Positions 61,286 to 64,000 of a stretch of 64,000 nt of DNA are shown one piece after another. How positions within the stretch are numbered: position 1 is the stretch's first letter; each line of letters begins with the position of its first letter. Below the pieces are notes generated by a model. The model was not told the origin of the DNA and ran no database searches. It saw only the letters and a program-made list of their open reading frames with translations. Source of the stretch: Paenibacillus sp. J45TS6 (GTDB lineage: Bacteria > Bacillota > Bacilli > Paenibacillales > Paenibacillaceae); the NCBI RefSeq assembly GCF_018403285.1, contig NZ_BOSJ01000002.1:248001-312000 (forward strand). The letters are read 5' to 3'. The translations under genes were made by a program, and so were the position numbers.

Positions 61286-62882
61286 CTTCTTCTAACCTCC
61301 GTAACATAAAGGCAATCTTTCGTGCGGATTGCGGATATTTCACATCTACATCCTGCTGCTTTCTGCCGTATTTCCCATACAATTCGGAAGCATCATCTAG
61401 CAGATCCTTAATTGGGATAGACTTACCTAGAGCTTCCTGCATCAGCTGCAACAACACTCTTTTTACAGATAAGCTGCTTCCCTGAATTCTTGGTAATATC
61501 TTTTGAAGGAGCTGTCCGTCAAAAGCCTTATCAATGGGCATCAGATCAAAGCGCTGATTATACACCATATAAAAACAAATGGAGTCGCGAATTCGGAAGC
61601 CGACATGAGAATGAATTTCTTCGAGAATGTTGTTGATTCGAACAAGCTTGTCCGTTGTCGAATGCACCAGTTCTTGATATGTGCTATACACATCGGATAA
61701 CTGTAAATAATCACTTCTCAGAAACAGATTATTTGCCCCTGAAGATGAAAAACCTTCTTCCTCATCATAATCAGGATATTGCTGAAGATTAATGTAGTTG
61801 AACTCAATCGTGTTGGCGCGGTCCAACACCTTTTTGCTAAACGGATGCGTCGTTTCATCCATATTAACCGTTCCAATAACGTACACGTTATCTGGTAGTG
61901 ATACACCGCCGTACATTGGCCGGTCTTCCTCTCTTAATGATTCAGACCCAATCAGGGGAGAAGTAATAATACGGTCACCGTTCCATTCTTGGGTTTCCAT
62001 GACGCTTAGAATATCACTAAAATAATACTCCACTCGTGCCAAGTTCATCTCATCCAGGCATATAAAATAAGGCTTGTCCTTATTCTCCGGCTTCAATGCT
62101 TCTACCAGCACTTCTGTTAATCTTCCGGGTCTGAAGACACCTGCAAGGTCTTTGTAACCTAAGAGATCAGAAGGATCACTCCAGTCCGGCCTAACGGGAA
62201 TCAAAGTAAATTGTCCGTTATCCATCGTAGCACCTAATGCTTCAGCAAAAAGTTTTACCAGCTTCGTTTTCCCTGTCCCCGATACACCCGCAAGAATGAC
62301 AAAGGGCTTTGACTTGAGAGACAAGTAGAAGTTTTCCATGAGGCCATCTGGATAAAGGAACCCTTTATGATGAATATAGCTTTTCACTTGTTCCAGTTGT
62401 TCTTTGACTGTTAGTGTCACCGGATTTGGCTCCTTATCTGAAGTAAGTTCTTCTCTACTGTGAAGGACGGAATTTAATTTCAGTTTTTCATTATAATTGT
62501 TCAGTTCCTGGAGGGCGTAGTTTTGCAAATCAGTAAGTGTGTCTTCGTTGAACCAATCTGCATTCGCGAAAGTGAGACTCTGATCTACTTGATTGAAATG
62601 AAGAACAGATGATAAGGCTTCGATCGGTGTTTTTAATAGAGTCTTTGTCTGACCTAATGAGAATTCATTCCATCCGGACGCTTTCTGTTCTGGCGGTGAA
62701 TCTACTATATTTCCTTCGTTACTTTGATGTTGGTAATATTTCAAAAACTTCTGAGCTATTTGATCTAGTGAGGCGTGAGCAACTTGGGTTTCCTTATAAG
62801 CTTCAATTATGGATAGAATAAGAACCATCTTATATGACTTTTGTCTGGCTCGAAAAATATTTGAAAGTTGCTCTGGCAGCAT
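61257..62882 (-). CDS. McrB-like AAA+ GTPase subunit
   Basis: A 541-residue AAA+ protein. Walker A is GVSGTGKT (residues 199-206), Walker B FICLDEMN (273-280), and the McrB-type sensor segment is VIGTVNMDETTHPFSKKVLDRAN. The N-terminal 150 residues hold no domain I recognise and may carry DNA-recognition specificity. It belongs to the motor subunits of type IV restriction systems. The 3' end overlaps the McrC-like gene. The gene is divergent from vsr, with about 250 bp of AT-rich DNA between. The target modification cannot be told from sequence. Confidence 0.85.
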   Translation of the reverse strand: MLPEQLSNIFRARQKSYKMVLILSIIEAYKETQVAHASLDQIAQKFLKYYQHQSNEGNIVDSPPEQKASGWNEFSLGQTKTLLKTPIEALSSVLHFNQVDQSLTFANADWFNEDTLTDLQNYALQELNNYNEKLKLNSVLHSREELTSDKEPNPVTLTVKEQLEQVKSYIHHKGFLYPDGLMENFYLSLKSKPFVILAGVSGTGKTKLVKLFAEALGATMDNGQFTLIPVRPDWSDPSDLLGYKDLAGVFRPGRLTEVLVEALKPENKDKPYFICLDEMNLARVEYYFSDILSVMETQEWNGDRIITSPLIGSESLREEDRPMYGGVSLPDNVYVIGTVNMDETTHPFSKKVLDRANTIEFNYINLQQYPDYDEEEGFSSSGANNLFLRSDYLQLSDVYSTYQELVHSTTDKLVRINNILEEIHSHVGFRIRDSICFYMVYNQRFDLMPIDKAFDGQLLQKILPRIQGSSLSVKRVLLQLMQEALGKSIPIKDLLDDASELYGKYGRKQQDVDVKYPQSARKIAFMLRRLEEDGFTSYWLS

Positions 62883-63136
62883 ATTGACCTCCGTGTAGAT
62901 GACATGATTAATGCAATTTTAAAGAAATAAAAGCAGTTTCCTAATTGAGTTTCAGAGAATAGGATTTACCATGGAAACAAATGATTCACTGATAAATTAT
63001 AACAACAGTAACCAATTCGTGATGAGTGGGCAAATAAAGATCTATAAGATAACATTCCAATTGTTTACTTTTTACTTAATAAGTTTAATTTAATGGGCAA
63101 AGTAATAACTATAACAACGTATTGGAGGTAATCACA
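62883..63136. promoter_or_regulatory. AT-rich divergent promoter region of mcrB-like and vsr genes
   Basis: The 254-bp gap is clearly more AT-rich than the neighbourhood. On the plus strand TTGTTT and TTTAAT with a 17-nt spacer (about 63061-63090) may be the vsr promoter; this is a weak match. No hairpins or repeats stand out. Confidence 0.35.
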
Positions 63137-63550
63137 ATTGATAATCTTAACCCTGAAACACGAAGAAAAAATATGAAAGCAATACGGTCTACCCATACGA
63201 AGCTAGAAGATAAGGTATGCAACGAATTATGGAAAAGAGGATACCGCTTTAGAAGAAATGTGAGATCGCTTTACGGAAATCCAGATATAGCAATTAAAAA
63301 ATATAAAATTGTTATTTTTATTGATTCTTGTTTTTGGCACGGATGCAGTGTTCATGGAAATACTCCAAAAAGCAATCAGGAATATTGGATAATGAAACTA
63401 AATAGAAATGTGGAAAGAGACCGTATGGTGACAGATTACTATATTAAAAAGGGATGGGCAATTTTGAGAATATGGGAACATCAATTAAAGAAAGACTTGT
63501 TTTTTCAAACAATAGAAGAAGTATGCTCATTTATTGATCAAAAAAAATAG
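63137..63550 (+). CDS. vsr: Vsr mismatch endonuclease (very short patch repair), possible ATT start
   Basis: A 137-residue endonuclease of the Vsr family that nicks 5' of T in T:G mismatches arising by deamination of 5-methylcytosine. The N-terminus (ETRRKNMKAIRSTHTKLED) and the blocks GNPDIAIKKYKIVIFIDSCFWHGC and WAILRIWEHQLKKD match. The Asp and the Cys/His zinc-type residues (FWHGCSVHG) are in place. GGAGG at 63124-63128 is 8 nt upstream of ATT 63137, an ideal spacing, whereas the in-frame TTG 63122 lies inside it. An ATG at 63173 would remove the conserved start. Convergent with the cytosine methyltransferase gene, which would create the lesions it repairs. Confidence 0.85.
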   Translation: MDNLNPETRRKNMKAIRSTHTKLEDKVCNELWKRGYRFRRNVRSLYGNPDIAIKKYKIVIFIDSCFWHGCSVHGNTPKSNQEYWIMKLNRNVERDRMVTDYYIKKGWAILRIWEHQLKKDLFFQTIEEVCSFIDQKK

Positions 63551-63581
63551 AAGCAGGGCTTCATTAAAAGCCTCACTTCTA
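63540..63581 (-). terminator. Terminator for the cytosine methyltransferase gene
   Basis: On the minus strand AGAAGTGAGGCTTT pairs with AAGCCCTGCTTCT with mismatches, followed by T residues (63547-63540). It overlaps the end of vsr. Confidence 0.65.
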
Positions 63582-63599
63582 TTAAAGACTGTCCTACCA

Positions 63600-64000
63600 T
63601 TAAATCAAGTAACCAACTGATTCTTCTTTAACTTTGTTTTTAGTAAATATAATGGAATCTTCCCTTTGATCAAAGGTCCATTTAGAATCTACATGCTCAT
63701 ATTCAATACCTGCAAAGGTTTTTAATATAGCTTCAACTATTACTTTTGCACCCATAGGAGGCACTGCCATGCCTATTTGTTTTCTAACTGCCTCTTTTCC
63801 GCCAAGGAATTCATAATTGTCAGGGAAAGTCTGCAACCGAGCACGTTCACGATTGGTTAATGCCCTTGGATAATTATAATGATACATATGTGTTCCGCCC
63901 CCGCCACTTCCAGTAACTGTATAAGCAGGTTTATTCGGATCTAAACGTTTATAAATTTGACTGATCTTTGTTTTTTTAACGTTTAATCTAAGATGTTCTG
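63600..64000 (-). CDS. C5-cytosine DNA methyltransferase, 5' end outside window
   Basis: About 133 C-terminal residues are visible and the frame is open to the window edge. The segments NKPAYTVTGSGGGGTHMYHYN, RALTNRERARLQTFPDNYEF and QIGMAVPPMGAKVIVEAIL are the C-terminal blocks (motifs IX-X) of m5C methyltransferases. The catalytic PCQ motif lies outside. Adjacent vsr on the opposite strand is the usual repair partner of this activity. The recognition sequence is not visible. A partner restriction enzyme may lie beyond the window. Confidence 0.85.
   Translation of the reverse strand, partial: EHLRLNVKKTKISQIYKRLDPNKPAYTVTGSGGGGTHMYHYNYPRALTNRERARLQTFPDNYEFLGGKEAVRKQIGMAVPPMGAKVIVEAILKTFAGIEYEHVDSKWTFDQREDSIIFTKNKVKEESVGYLI

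Noticed and set aside
63138-63140. TTG at 63138 as vsr start
   Set aside because: It is out of frame with the conserved Vsr reading frame.

Overview
The window is from a low-to-moderate GC, spore-forming Bacillota, most likely a Paenibacillus. This is an inference from the gene content: strong AGGAGG ribosome binding sites, many MalFG-type sugar ABC importers, an AraC/two-helix sensor regulator, an AbrB-type regulator, CidAB, GlpP-style leaders, sigma-K-like promoters and a repeat-protein/glycosyltransferase locus. No rRNA or tRNA genes, insertion sequences, phage genes or CRISPR array were seen.

Layout. 0-6.9 kb: a truncated membrane-anchored AraC-type regulator, an LTA-synthase-family sulfatase, the divergent cidR/cidAB murein-hydrolase regulator locus, and an AbrB-like regulator with an added zinc ribbon and HTH. 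6.9-18.1 kb: carbon metabolism, with a Gfo/Idh/MocA dehydrogenase, glpK and glpD (structured leaders before both), a nagE-type PTS permease, a sugar ABC importer and a gluconokinase. 18.2-26.6 kb: one minus-strand cluster (sugar ABC importer, DUF4127 protein, NanE epimerase, RpiR regulator, FAD oxidoreductase), interrupted by an array of about 60-bp repeats with covarying hairpin arms. 26.9-30.8 kb: a YhgE/Pip membrane protein, a small exported protein and a WecA/TagO/MraY-type phosphoglycosyl transferase.

30.9-42.9 kb is the most distinctive part. It holds six genes for glycosyltransferases or TPR proteins, a 466-residue Thr-rich protein built from 20 (I/V)TAG repeat units, and a pair of paralogous small Gly/Ser/Thr-rich proteins. 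The repeat gene and the paralogue pair diverge from one intergenic region with sigma-K-like promoter sequences on both strands. I read this as a late-sporulation spore-surface (exosporium-like) glycoprotein locus: a structural repeat protein, partner proteins and the enzymes that would decorate it.

42.9-58.4 kb: an MFS transporter with a winged-helix/TPR regulator, a TrpXYZ-type ABC importer, a SufR-like regulator next to the tRNA hydroxylase gene trhO, another sugar ABC importer, a UbiA-type prenyltransferase, lspA, a nucleoside hydrolase, a DinB protein and a lipoprotein. 58.5-64 kb is a defence island: a McrBC-like pair with a small third gene, a Vsr nick endonuclease (apparently starting at a rare ATT codon) and the 3' end of a C5-cytosine methyltransferase that runs off the window.
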